DNA from: Hydnum rufescens UP504
Taxonomy: Eukaryota; Basidiomycota; Agaricomycetes; Cantharellales; Hydnaceae
DNA length: 32,098 nt
Assembly (NCBI GenBank): GCA_014904985.1
Contig: MU129237.1
Span: 1 to 32,098 of the forward strand
Reading direction: 5' to 3'
This document shows, piece by piece, positions 18,316 to 30,272 of the stretch. Below the pieces are notes generated by a model, which had not been told where the DNA came from, made no database searches, and saw only the letters and a list, made by a program, of their open reading frames with translations. A program made the translations under genes and the position numbers. Numbering within the stretch: the first letter of the stretch is position 1; each line of letters opens with the position of its first letter.

Positions 18316-20438
18316 ATAAGTGAAAGAATTGGGGTGAAGAGCGATAGACCGACCGCCCAATGGATCTAGTGTCCAGGACGAGAACATGGCATGTATGAAA
18401 AAGGGTGAGATCTCGCTCAGAGGGATCATAAAGGCCAGGAATCAGATTTACGGTTGAGCAGAGAAGACTCTTTGACCTCGTGGGTTTGAATTACGGCCAG
18501 GCCGGACCGAAGGATGATGCACGATGAAGATGAATAGCGGAGATGAACGTGGAGATCGACTGTACTTTGGCTCTGAGGCCACTTGTATTCACCAAGCAAG
18601 CGCCTGGGACGATTACCTAAACTACATGCACAGCACTCAGATCACCAGGGCATCTGACTTTGTCAATATAAAGAGTTACCTCGGGGGGTGCCCCAGAAGA
18701 ACCATCACTCACAACTTGGATCCAGGTCCCTACTGTTATTCGCGTGCCCGGATGATTCTATGCACTGTTACGCCCCCATTCCATCCCCGTCGGTCTCTTT
18801 TGGCACTCGAAGACCAGAAATAATCTCTTCTCCATGACTGCTTATGAGACGTATTCCTGGAGATGAATAATCAAATTAGACGTCCTCGCCTTTTCATTGG
18901 AAACTTTCCAGGGGCTCATAAGCCACCACATTTTGCGATTTCGTCCCCTCCCCCCTCTTCATAGTCAAGCCATCGCAGCATCCCAATGGATATGCGTGAT
19001 GTATAAGGATGCCTCGCCGGTTTCGCTGTAAGCTGGAGTGTATCTTGTAGCCCGGGCATCGGGATGTTCTGACAGCCATCGCCTCAAGTCCCCAGATGCC
19101 GTTGTCGCCAAGCATGGTGATAGTGAGCCCCGTTCCTCGTTCTTTCATTCTCTCGGAGTAGCGTGGTGAATCTCAGAAGACGACCAGGGAAAGGATGAGT
19201 TACGCAGCCCCTGGCTGTTCCGAGATCCGATGTCGGGAACAGGTGTCTTCGGTACCCACCATGTCTTCCCATCGCACGACCACGGGAGGAACGAAAGCCT
19301 ATTAGAAATACGATCATACCCTAAGCGAGATCCAGCAAATTGGAAAGGAATCTCGCTATGAATATTACTGTATGTGCGGGGGGAGAGATTGCCCAAGCAT
19401 CGCCTGTTTGGGCATGAGTACATGAAGGGCGAGTGCATGTGGAAAATGTACCGTGTCAAGTCCAAATGCCCCCATGTGGGCGGAATGGTTGCGAACAAAT
19501 GAAAAGGGAGAGAAAAACCCAAGGCATACGAAACGGGACAGTCACAAGGCTCCAGCGCCCTTCAGGTTCCTTAACTCTCGCAAAGACATGGCGAATCCGG
19601 GGCATGGAAACAAACCAACCTCCAACTTGAAAACGTGCACATCTCACGTACGTTTGCCAACATCACTGCACCGAAATTGTAGATGAGAGGCTCGCTGGAC
19701 AGATACTAAACCTCGCCCCGTTCACTGCCTTGTTTTGGTCCGCACCACCGGGGTATTGAGAGAAATAATGGCCTAGTGAGGGGCTTGGCTTGGAAGACTT
19801 GTTTCCAATTTAAGATCAGGTTGATGCTGGTGTTAATGGACTATCGCGAGCAGACGACGCCATAAAATAACAATCAAGGTCGAGATCTGCTGCCGGCGTC
19901 TTCCCCTGCTCCATAACGCGGTTTCGTTGGAAACGAAACCACATTGTCTTCGGGACTGCCACTGTAGCATAGAATGCGATGGCGTGATTGGAGGATTCTG
20001 TGATGACCACTGGAGAAGAAGCGCGACGAAGGAGGGCGATCCCAGATAAAAGTGATCAGCGTGGCAGTAGTCCCAACGGAGCGCGGGGCGGTGCCGCCAG
20101 GCCGCCTCGAGGCAAATTGGATTCTTTACGATATAAGTAGGACACAAAGCCTGCTCGGGGACTGTGAGCGAGCGCTCTAGAGTGGTATCTCGACAGCAAG
20201 CAGGTCACAGGGGGACCGTCACGCGTCACAGGTCACTCAGAATTTCAAAAAAGCCCTCAGGTGGGGTTGTAGCCTAGTTCCAACCACCCATTCAGTACAG
20301 TATGGGTTGATGTTGACCTTAGCACCGTGGCTGGTGAACGGACGATCCCCCCCCCTTTCTGAGGTACCACAAGGATTTCGCACAAACCTTCGGCTGGCAT
20401 AGGATCTGGATTCTTCAAGGTTGGGGTGGGTGAGATAA
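18316..20438. other. Upstream segment of repeat unit A
   Basis: No intact gene. Stretches match units B and C: GGCACTCGAAGACCAGAAAT near 18800 (also near 24990 and 30885); a minus-strand block near 19060-19140 reading LTITMLGDNGIWGLEAMA (B near 25085-25160: AIVILGENDIGRIEALAARP; C near 31050-31105); and CATAGGATCTGGATTCTTCA near 20398 (B near 26262). The short conserved peptide may be an exon of a decayed neighbour gene. The part 19785-20175 is inverted relative to B and C. Confidence 0.5.
19785..20175 (-). repeat. Block inverted relative to units B and C
   Basis: Plus strand here (GGAAGACTTGTTTCC, CGTTGGAAACGAAACCACAT, GCGTGATTGGAGGATT, GAGGCAAATTGGATTCTT) equals the reverse complement of 25640-26080 and of 31500-31865, which share one orientation. 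Similarity is moderate but collinear over about 390 bp. Confidence 0.65.
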
Positions 20439-20960
20439 TTATGCACGATATCTTATCTCAACTGTGCTTATTGCACTCCCCCTCGATCTGGAATAATTAC
20501 CGAAAATATCCAGAGCCACTGGTACACTAGCCCTAACGGCTTCGAGTGGGTTCATTCGGATTATGGTGTCAAGCATCAGAAAGAATCGAGCGAATCTCCC
20601 CTGTGGAGTAGGTGCCCAGTATCGTGGGGAATGATCCACCGAGTATACATGAAGATGATCTGGTACGGACAAGTCATTGATCGATCCCACCCCCAGGCCA
20701 CACACACGGCGGCGGCGAGGAGACATTTGGCGCGGCCTGCCCACGTTCCTTTAATGTCCTTTACGGGGGCCTGAGGAGTCCGCAAGCAGTACGTAAATAT
20801 GTGCGCAAGTTGACTAAAGAAACTGCCAAGAATGTCTACTTATTATAATATCGCTGATTTTTCCGTTCCGTCCTTGGGATTCTTGCTTCGCTTAACGTTC
20901 CCAAATTTTCGATTGCGCATGGCTGATCTCTCACATTATCTCCCTCCAGGAGTGTACATA
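20439..20960 (-). other. Conserved block downstream of kinase B, partly coding
   Basis: Conserved with 26443-27010. The best shared peptide is RFARFFLMLDTIIRMNPLEA followed by VRASVP (unit C version: RFASLFLILDTRISITPLEY). Upstream parts align (GCAATCGAAAATTTGGGAACG / GAATCGAAAACTTCGGAACG) but frames differ by indels. It may be the last exons of the kinase gene or a separate small gene; splice joins could not be fixed. Confidence 0.4.
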
Positions 20961-21079
20961 ACCCAATTGGCTAAGTATAATACCCACGTAGTACCTTTCC
21001 TCTTCCCGCCGTATACGTACATGTACCTGGACATCACAGACCCAGCCGTATGCATACTCCGTAACACGACGCGCATGAA

Positions 21080-24000
21080 TCAGACACAAGATGACGATTC
21101 GTCGTAAGGAAAGATAATTGTGGTTATTACCTCTGTGACTCGCACGGACCGCAGCGGGTCGTGGCCTCTTCCTCCTGACCACATAGAAGTTCTGCCATCA
21201 ATTCTCACCGTGACATGGACAACACCATTTTCAAAGTAGCGTCCTTGTAGGTCTCGTAGGACACCCTCGAGGAGTAGGGAAGCGAAACTTTGCAGAATAA
21301 TCCTCCATTTTGACACGTGATACGGCTCTCCGATGATGGGCGATCTTCCCCGAGGGAGGGGAGAAAGTCGCGAAAGGCGGACCCTCATCTGCTCCGAGGG
21401 ACCGAGATACATCGAGTCATCGTCTAAATCTATCAATACCTATTAGGTTGTATTTGTGATAGAAAGGAAGACGGAATGCACCATCGAGGTTCTGGCTTTC
21501 CATCAATTCCCAGCGATAACGCTGATAGATCGGGACTCGGTGGAATGTGGTTGAAGAATTCACCACCATGCTTAATCCACCATCAGCGAGCGAGATCAGG
21601 TTTGCTTGTTCAATGCCAGGAAGGCCCATAAATCGAACACGCTCCCCCTGCAAACCAATAATTCGGATACATAATCCAATAGAGAACTATCCAGAAAGAG
21701 GACGTACGATTCCTTCCCGAATGCTCAAGTTTGTTCGATAGGTACGGAAGAGGCAGCGCTGCATGGTGTCGATGATTAACTTCAATGGCGGCCGACTCGT
21801 TCGGTCATGATCCCAGCAGCACTTCAAAATTGCCAAAAACGGAGGAAAGGTAACTTCTTCGTTCGATGGTTCAAAGGGAGGCTGATGGCTAAATATAGCA
21901 CGCATGAGGTGTGCCTCTTTGGAAAGTTGGTGGTACGGCTCCTGGTCAAACAAGATCTACAGTGAATGGACAACTACAAGTTAGAGACAAACCACAGCGT
22001 ACAGGAAGAATGGATCCCACCTCAATACAAGTGCATGCATATCCATATATGTCTGTCTCCACAGTTCTAGTACTTTCATCAAGAAGTTCAGGAGCCAGAA
22101 ATCGCAGTGACCCGCCAAAGTTTGATGACGTATGGCCAGTAGGTCCCCCATCAAGGATTATAGACAGTCCGAAATCACAAATACTCGCTCTTCCCTCCGC
22201 ATCGATCAACACATTCGGCTGAGGCGTCAGTTGATCAGTAAGGCACCACCGCTAAGCACATTCAAGCATACTCCTTTCAGATCGCCGTGTATAATTGGAG
22301 GGTTCTGTTCATGCAAATATTGCAATCCCAGCGCAACATCAGCACACTGTAAAGATAAAGATCAAGCTCAGTGGAAGGACAGATCCCGTATTCGAGGAAT
22401 GGATATGAATGTAAACGCACGATAACCTCTCGATTAACACTTGGATTCTTCACCAGAAAGTTCAAGACATTACCACGAGGGTAGAGCGTTGAAACGAGAC
22501 CAGGCCCTTCGGGTTCTTCGGTATAACCTATCAATCTCACCACGTTCTCGTGATGCAAGCGGGCCCATACGCGCATTTCCACATGCAGACGCTACACCAG
22601 GCATGAACGAAAGATCCGCGGTGCAACTATCGGACAACATTACCTTATGGAGTTTCCGAGTGAGCGTGTCCTCATCCGTATACGAAGCACGAAGCACCTT
22701 AATGGCGACCTAGGGCATCGGTTGTCAGCACTTGCAACCTGCGGGAGCCACCAATTGAGAAGAACACCTGAAGAGCTCGATCAGATTCATCGGAGGTAGG
22801 GGAGAGCAAGCTGCCCCTCCAGACTGAGGAATACCCGCCTGTGGCAATGGGTGTTGAACCCATACGAAGAATGCGCCCAGTCAAGTTGGGAGTTTCGAGG
22901 GGACTGGGTTGGGGAGTGGTAGATGATAGACTAGCTTGTGGGCCTCGCTCGAAAGCTTCGGCGCCAGGAGCCGTACTCACAACATCTTGTAGAATGGCAT
23001 GACTTCTTCCATTCCTGTGTAAGCCTCTTTCGCAGACATCGGGGTGGGAGGAGTGGAAGTTGATGATGCACTGGCAGGCTGTATGGGTCTCCTCTCATCG
23101 GCCTGATCAGATAAGGGGTTTCTGGTTGGAGATATTGAACGACGATGCGGATCATGTGGTGCTGTGAAGTCGAGGGAATTTGAGGCAAGTACGTTGGAGG
23201 GATCAGTTCTTGGGACGGGTGCCCTTATTTCGCGACGGTGAGGCTGGTCACCACTATTCTTCTTAGCACGTGCCGCAGCAGCAGGTACTGCATCCTTCGC
23301 ATTGGCCAACTGCATTGGGCGAGGTTCTCGGGGATGTTCCTGTGGTACAGTTAGTGTTGAGCCAATATGTGCTATTTTCTCCTTCGTGCTTTCTGGGTTT
23401 GAATCGGCTCCCTCCTGTTTTGAGCTCGGCGGTTGGGACAGAGAAGTGGGGTCGTTTTGCCATGCGCCTGACTCCATGAGAGACCTTTTTCCTGGTAGGG
23501 TACTGGATGGGATATCTGCGTTCCACGGCTTCCGTTGCCCACTTCATCTTCCTTCCGAAAAGCTTGGGGGCAATCTGGACCCAGCTTGGTGGGGGCGGCT
23601 TGAGCCAAGATCTCTTGAAGTCTCCATGAAGGATTCCGATGACGACGCCAGCGTACCACGTAGAGTCCCACTGGTTCATTCCAGTGCGCCACGCGAGGTC
23701 CCGCCCGGTCATTCTGTAAGTGTCGGTTACGTTATGGACGATGTTCAGAAGGTGTATGACGTGACGGAATTTCAGTGCGGCAAATGCGCCGGCCATAATG
23801 TCATCGTCACTCGGTTCCCAGAGCTTGGAGCGGTCGTAGGAGAATTTAATGGTATCCGACCCGCTGCGCGGCCTCTCCACCCGCACCCAGATAAGCGGGA
23901 TCCCCTCGTTCGGGGTGTGAACACACATGAGCAGGTATTCGTCGGCCTGAGGTTCATTCAGTGACCTGGAATGCAAGGATACGAGAGAATATGCTAACCC

Positions 24001-24185
24001 TGTTTTTGTAATATGTGATCTCTTGAACATCCCCTGATGTAAATGAATCCAGCCTCCTAAAAACATCCGTTGTAATGCCGTTGCACATATATATTCAACA
24101 GGATGACTTACTCAGTGTCGGGAGAGGTAATCATCTGATAGAAGCGAGGAAACTCCAAGGACACTGGAGATTCCACTTCTGCCAT
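21080..24185 (-). CDS. TKL-type protein kinase with N-terminal domain (copy B)
   Basis: Twelve exons: 24185-24112, 24056-23999, 23946-23731, 23670-22981, 22930-22768, 22709-22644, 22591-22421, 22346-22272, 22218-22021, 21956-21708, 21647-21482, 21429-21080; introns 50-74 nt, checked for phase against copy C. About 825 residues. Residues 1-200: a domain common in Agaricomycete lineage-expanded proteins (GDVQEI...DEYLLMCVHTPNEGIPLIWVRV). Residues 200-345: Pro/Ser-rich linker. Kinase from about 360: loop ATGGYSSVWRG, VAIK lysine, HGDLKG...NVLI, DFG, APE, then CWDHDRTSRPP. All catalytic residues are present, so phosphotransfer is expected; substrate unknown. One defect: near 23490 two bases are missing relative to copy C, shifting the frame in the linker. 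Pseudogene or sequence error cannot be separated here. Intron 23671-23730 is in-frame and could be retained. Confidence 0.65.
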
Positions 24186-26442
24186 ACCGGTGTACAGGGC
24201 GAAACAAAGCCTTGATATGAGAACCGACGACCTTGCTCTCTCTCCGTGATCAGAAACGCAAAGAATCTGATACGAGAGTCATAGCATTGGGCAGAGAACG
24301 CCCATAATCGACAGTTAAGGATCCGCGCCGAAAGCACGAGGCTTGAGCGGGCTGATTACATAATACGTCAGTGTATAGATCAGGAGTTCCAACGCTAGCA
24401 TAACGCGAGATAGGCTCGAGTTATGATGTCCGCTCTGCGGACTGAAACTCCTCGCCAATGCTGGATGAGATGAGCTCAGTGTCTCTTACTGCGTGTGGGC
24501 GGAGAAGTCCGAAGGACGCCGAATTCTCATCAATTCGGCCAGCGCTGAAGCCTTAGCCTCGAAAGAAGCTGGACTGAAGAATAGGCTTACAGCGTGTACT
24601 TCGGGCTCTCGGAGCGTGGGAAAGACAAGCTGCAATGACTATACAACCCTGTCTCAGACACGCATTGTTTTGACCCGATCAAAAGGGATGGTGGGCGGGT
24701 GAAAAGAGAATTCTTCGTCTCGAGAGCACAGCAGAAGATATTCTCGGCTAAGCGACTGTGAGTGAGCACTGTCGTCTCCAGGGATCCAGCATCTCCCGGA
24801 TTGGCGCCGGCTCGAACTCTAACGCCGGCCTCATCCAGCAATATCTCGCTCCGCTACGCAAAAACTAGCCGGCCCACGTTCCACTCGCAAGCTCGCTCAC
24901 GTGGTCTCTGATCCCGGCTTTCTCCTGCTGATATTCACATATCCAGACGATCTATAGAGTAGCATTCGATTCCCATCGGTTCCTTTTGGCACTCGAAGAC
25001 CAGTGATACGGCACACAATACGGGGTGCACAGTGTCCATTTACTTCATGTCTTAAGTTTGGACACATCTTCCATGGCCTCAGCGTCGGCGTGGTCTCGCA
25101 GCCAGCGCCTCAATCCTTCCGATGTCATTCTCACCAAGTATAACGATGGCGAACGACGCCGCTTTCTTCATTCTCCCTGGCTAGGGAGGTGAATCATCTC
25201 TCCACTCAGAAGATGACCAGGAAAGAGTGAGCTACGTGACTCCTTGTCGTCCTCCCGAGATCTGGCGTTGGTCGTAGGTGTCTTCGCCACATATTTAGGC
25301 ACGAGCAAATGGAATGAGAGTCGATGTAGAAAATTCACTGCGTGATCCGAAACTCGAAACGCTGCCGTTGTAGGCTAAATGATAGAGGAACAACGCAGGA
25401 CGCATGAGAGGGAACAGTCATAGGATTCTAGCGTCTTTCAGTTCCCTAGAATCCCACAAAGACGAGGCGAATCTGGAGTATGGAAGCGACACCACGGCCA
25501 AAGCAAGCATATATCAGGTACGTTTACTGCATCGACAGAGTAAATGCGAGGCTCACTGAATGCATACTAAGGGTCGCCTGCCTCGCCCTCATAAATTTAT
25601 TTTATCATCCTGATATAGCCCGCACAACCTACATATCTAGGAGCGCTAGCTCGCCGTCCCCGCACAACTCAAAAGCGAGCTTTCTGTCCTAGTTATGGGC
25701 AAGGATTCCAATTTGCCTCAGGGCGACTTAACAGCGCCACGCCGCACCTTGTTGAGAGCACCGCCATGCTCATCACGTTCATCTGCGGACCCTTTCCTTC
25801 GCTGCACTTCTTCTCCGGTGGTCTTCAAGTCCTCCAATCGCGTGATAGCATCCTATTCTCCGGTGACAGCCCCGAAGATGAAGTCGTTTCCAATGAAACT
25901 GCATTGCGGCGGATGAAAAATGCCTGCGGCAAACTGTACAGGTACGACATATGCTGATGTATGGAGAGACCCTTTTCGACCTTGACACTTATTTGATGGC
26001 GTCACCAGTTTACGATAGTCCTTTAGCACCAACGTAACCCTGTTCTTAAACCGGAAACAAGTCTTTCAAGTCAAGCCCACTCGCGTCCCAGTAGGCTGTC
26101 ACTTTTCTCAATACACAGGTTCGGTTACAGGTCGCAAGGGATTACGCTGTCACCCGTGACAGGTTGCAAAAAGCCCTCAGATGAACTCCCCGTATGAATT
26201 AATCTTGAGCTTAGTCGAAACCCGCCGGTCACACCAACTTCTTGCGCGAACCTCCGGTCGACATAGGATCTGGATTCTTCAAAGGTGCGCACAACTGGGG
26301 GACATACAACATATTGTCTATGAACCCTACCTTCAGTTGCATCTGGATGACGTGACACTGGGTCTCCTCTTTTCTTCCACCTCAGGATGAACGGCGTCGA
26401 CTGACCCAGAGATTATTTTGCCCTCAACATCTCCACCTCTGT
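24186..26442. other. Upstream segment of repeat unit B
   Basis: Conserved stretches shared with A and C are interrupted by unit-specific DNA at about 24370-24950, which has no recognisable gene. 25640-26080 holds the block that is inverted in unit A. Short plus-strand frames (25480-25692, 25695-25916) are not conserved in reading frame. No complete gene supported. Confidence 0.45.
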
Positions 26443-27010
26443 TTATTTCTTTCCGCTCGGTCTTGATAAATTCTTGGCAACCTCTACGGGCAGTGGCGCA
26501 CTGGCCCTCACATATTCGAGGGGGGTGATTGATATCCTGGTGTCGAGAATCAAAAACAACGAGGCGAATCGCTTCTGTGGAACAGGGAAATAGTCCCGTA
26601 GCGATTTCGGCGTATCTGGGCTGTCAGGAGGCGTTTTATGAGTGCTCTCATAGAGTGGGGATAGATTAAGGAGATGACCGTCAGGTATGGTCGGGTACAA
26701 AGCAATCAATCGATCCCAGACTCAGGCCACACAGGCGGGTAAGGGGGAGAACAGTTGGTGTGTCCCACTCGCGTTCCTTTAATGCCAATTGTGTTTTTCT
26801 GTATCCTCAGCGGCCCGAAGGGTTCCGCAGACAGCACGTAAATCTCTCTGCGTGGAGTGTGCGCAAGTTGCCTAAAGAAGCCGCCGAGGATGTCTACTTT
26901 GTATGGCTGATTTTTTCGCATCCTCCTCGAGATTCTTGCTTCGTTCAACGTTCCGAAGTTTTCGATTCCGCGTCCTTGATTCCTCGCATTAATCTCCCCG
27001 CAGGAGCGTA
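26443..27010 (-). other. Conserved block downstream of kinase C, partly coding
   Basis: Counterpart of 20439-20960. Two open stretches: MNEARISRRMRKNQPYK...VDILGGFFRQLAHTPRREIY (26948 to about 26765) and PQKRFASLFLILDTRISITP (to 26443). A possible intron (GTGGGACACACC...GGCCTGAG, near 26718-26770) lies between them. Family not recognised. Confidence 0.4.
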
Positions 27011-27129
27011 AACGCTACATTTATCCAAGTGTAATGCCCGTGTGACATCCTGTCCTTCAAGAAAGTCTTCCACATACATGGATCTGGAATTGACATACTA
27101 TACAGTCGTAGCCGCATACATACATACGC

Positions 27130-30100
27130 GACATGATTCCCACGAATAATTCAGAAGATGACGGCCGGTCATAAGGAGAGGAGATTGAGATTGTGGCTAG
27201 TATCACCGACTCGACACGACTTCCAGCGGTCACGGCCCACTCCAATAAGCGCATTAAAAGCTGAGGTATCAATTCCCATTCTGGTATCCATTATACCGCT
27301 TGCGAAGAAGCCTCGTGATAGGACTTGTAGGACACCATCGACGAGGAGGGGAGGCGAAATTTCACAGAGTAGTCCGTCCATTTTGAGACATAGGGAGGGC
27401 TCTTCGATGATGACGCATCCTTTCCTGAGAGCCTGAGAGAGGGTGTTTCGGGACCATCCTCCGAGTCTACTAATACCCTGTCAGCTTTTACTTCTGTTAG
27501 AGAGTAAAGCACAACGCACCGTCGAGATCCTCGTTATCCATCAATTCCCAGCGATAGCGCTGATAGATTGGGACCCGGTGGAATGAGCTCGAAGAATCCA
27601 CCACGATGCTCAATCCATCGTCATCGACCCCCATCAGCTTTCCTTGTTCAACACCAGGAAGGCACATAAGTCGAACAGGCCTCCCCTGTAAACCAACAAT
27701 TTGGGTGCACGATTCAGGAGAGTACACTCCGGAAAGAGCACATACAATTCTTTGGTGGAGGCCCAAGTTTGTTCGATAGGTACGGTACAGGCAGCGCTTT
27801 ATGGTGTCGATGATTAAGTTCAATGGTGGCCGAGTTGATCGGTCGTGATCCCAGCAGCGCTTCAAGATTCGCAAAACTGAAGGAATAGCGAATTCCTGGT
27901 TGGATGGTTCAAAGGGAGGCTCATGATTCGATATAGCACGTATAAGGGATGCCTCTTTGGACAGTTGGTAGTAGGGCTCCTGGTCAAACAAGATCTACAG
28001 CGAATAGAGGATTACAAGCGAGATACAAAGCATGCCACCCGGCAAGAATGGATCGCACCTCAATGCAAGTGCATGCATAGGCATATATGTCCGTTCTGCA
28101 CAGTTTTAATGCTTTCCTCATTTCGTCAAGAAGTTCAGGAGCCAGAAATCGCAGTGACCCAGCGAAGTTCGATGACGTGAAGCCCGTAGGTCCCCCATCA
28201 AGAATTATGGACAGTCCAAAATCACAAATACTTGCTCTTCCTTCTCCATCGATCAGCACGTTCCGCTGAGCATATCAATTCATCAGCAAAGGACCACCGC
28301 TCCGTGCATTCAACCATACCCCTTTAAGATCACCGTGTATAATTCGAGGCTTGTGTTCATGCAGGTATTGTAATCCCAGCACAACATCGGCACACTGTAA
28401 AGATTGCGCTCAGTTCGGGATGCACCCCAGATTCGAGTGAAGGCATATCAATGTAAACGCACGATAATCTCCCGATTGACATTTGGATTCTTCGCTAGAA
28501 AGCCAGCACATTACCGTGAACGTACGAGATTGAAACAAGACCAGGCCCTTCAGGTTCTTCAGTATGACCTAATAATCTCACCACGTTCTCGTGACGCAAT
28601 TGGGCCCATACCCGCATTTCTACGATGCAGATGCTGCACCTATGGTGAACGGAGGATCTATGGTGTAACTGTCACATAAAATTACCTTGTGGAGTTTCTG
28701 TTTGACTGTGGACTCATCCGTATACGAAGCATGAAGCACCTTGAGGGCAACCTAGGGCATTGGCTGTTAGCACATACACTCTCCGAGAGCTATCAATTGA
28801 AAGAGCACCTGAAGAGTTCGGTGAGGGTCGTTGGAGGTGGCGGAGAGCAAGGTGCCTCTCCAGACTGAGGAGTACCCTCCTCTGGCCATGGGTTTTGAGC
28901 CTAAACGAACAATGCGGCCAGTCAAGTTGGGAGTTTCGGGGCGGCTGGGTTGGGGATCGGTAAATGGAGGGCTAGCTTGTGGGCCTTGTCCCGAAGCTTC
29001 TGCGAAGGAGCTGTAGTGATACCCTCGCAGAAGGGACGTGGCTTCGTCTACTTATTCCGGTGGAAGCCCCTTTACGAGGAGTGGGAGTTGAGGATCGATT
29101 GGCGGGTCGCACGGGTCGCCTTTCATCAGTTTGGCCAGAGACCTTGGATAACTCCCTGATTTGGGACATTGCAAGACGATGCGAATTGGATGGTGTCGGG
29201 GATTCGACGGGCTTTGGGGTGAGTACATCGGAGCGGTTAATTTCGAGACCTCGAGCCTGGTCAGCATTGAAGAATGCCCTGATTTGGGACATTATACGAC
29301 GATGCGAATTGGATGGTTTCGGGGATTCGACGGGCTTTGGGGTGAGTACATCGGAGCGGTTAATTTCGCGACCTCGAGGCCGGTCACCACCATTCTTCTC
29401 AGCATCAGTCGCAACAGCAGGGACTGCAGTATTCACATTGGGTGACTGCATTGGGCGGTGTCCTTGGAGATGTTCGTCTGATAAGGTCGTGGTGAGCCAA
29501 TTGTGCTATTTTCTCTTTCGTACCTGCTAGGTTTGAATCAACACCCTTGCGATCATCCTGTTTTGAGCTCGGTGGTTGGGACAGAGAATAGTCCTTGTTT
29601 TTCCATGTCTCCTGGTCCATGAGTGAGATCATTTTTGCGTCAGGGTACTGGAATGCAAATTTGCCCTGCACAGTTTCTATATCGGCCGCGTCCCTTGCGA
29701 GAAAATCGAAGGTGTTCTTGAGCCAGTTTGATCGAGGCCATTCGATCCAAGATCCCCCGAAGCATCCATGAAGCATTCCACTGACAACGCTAGCATACGA
29801 CAGAGAGCCAATCCTAGTCGTGCTTACATTGTTGAGAAGGTCTGCGACGTGACGAAAATCCAGGGTAGCAAATGTGGTGGCCATGATGTCATCGTCGTAT
29901 GGTTGCCCGAGCCTGGAGCGGTCGGTGGAGAATTGGATTGTACCCGACACATTGAACTGCTTCTCCGTCCGCAACCAGACAATCGGCACCCCCTTGTTCT
30001 GGATGTGGACACATATGAGCAGATAGTGGGACTGGAAGTTCATTCAGCTGCCTGGAAAGCAAGGACATGAAGACTATGCCAACCCCCCCGCTGTCTTTGC

Positions 30101-30272
30101 AGCACTTGATGTCTCGAACATCCCCTGATAAAAATGCACGCAGGCTGCCAAAAGTCTCCGTTATTATGCTGCTGCAAGTATTCAACAGGATGACTTACGG
30201 AGACTTAAGAGAGGTAATCTTCTCATAGAATTCCCGAACCCACGAGATGAGTGGAGGCTTCGCTTTTGCCAT
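27130..30272 (-). pseudogene. TKL-type protein kinase, copy C (frameshifted)
   Basis: Same architecture as copy B: start MAKAKPPLISWVREF at 30272, introns 30145-30198 and 30032-30083, N-terminal domain (SHYLLICVHIQNKG...PIVWLRTE), linker, kinase loop ARGGYSSVWRG, VALK, HGDLKG, RNVLIDGEGRASICDFG, APE. Lesions seen by alignment with B: two bases missing in the linker near 29460-29490; one extra base at about 28624 in the helix-C exon, which leads to an early stop; one base missing near 28500 (GGCTTTCTAGCG); and loss of frame near 27385. In the N-terminal domain the intron equivalent to 23671-23730 is replaced by a shorter in-frame sequence. Loss of a working kinase is very likely. Confidence 0.7.
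29158..29385. repeat. 123-bp in-frame tandem duplication in linker of copy C
   Basis: GATTTGGGACATT starts at 29158 and 29281, exactly 123 bp (41 codons) apart; the second copy is followed for about 105 bp with only a few differences. On the minus strand it repeats EINRSDVLTPKPVESP and SNSHR. Copy B has one counterpart. Confidence 0.9.

Noticed and set aside
18524..18823. 99-codon plus-strand ORF
   Set aside because: The part shared with units B and C is not conserved in this frame and no domain is seen.
23302..23964. 220-codon plus-strand ORF opposite kinase copy B
   Set aside because: Antisense shadow of the conserved N-terminal domain exons; the minus frame is the one conserved with copy C.
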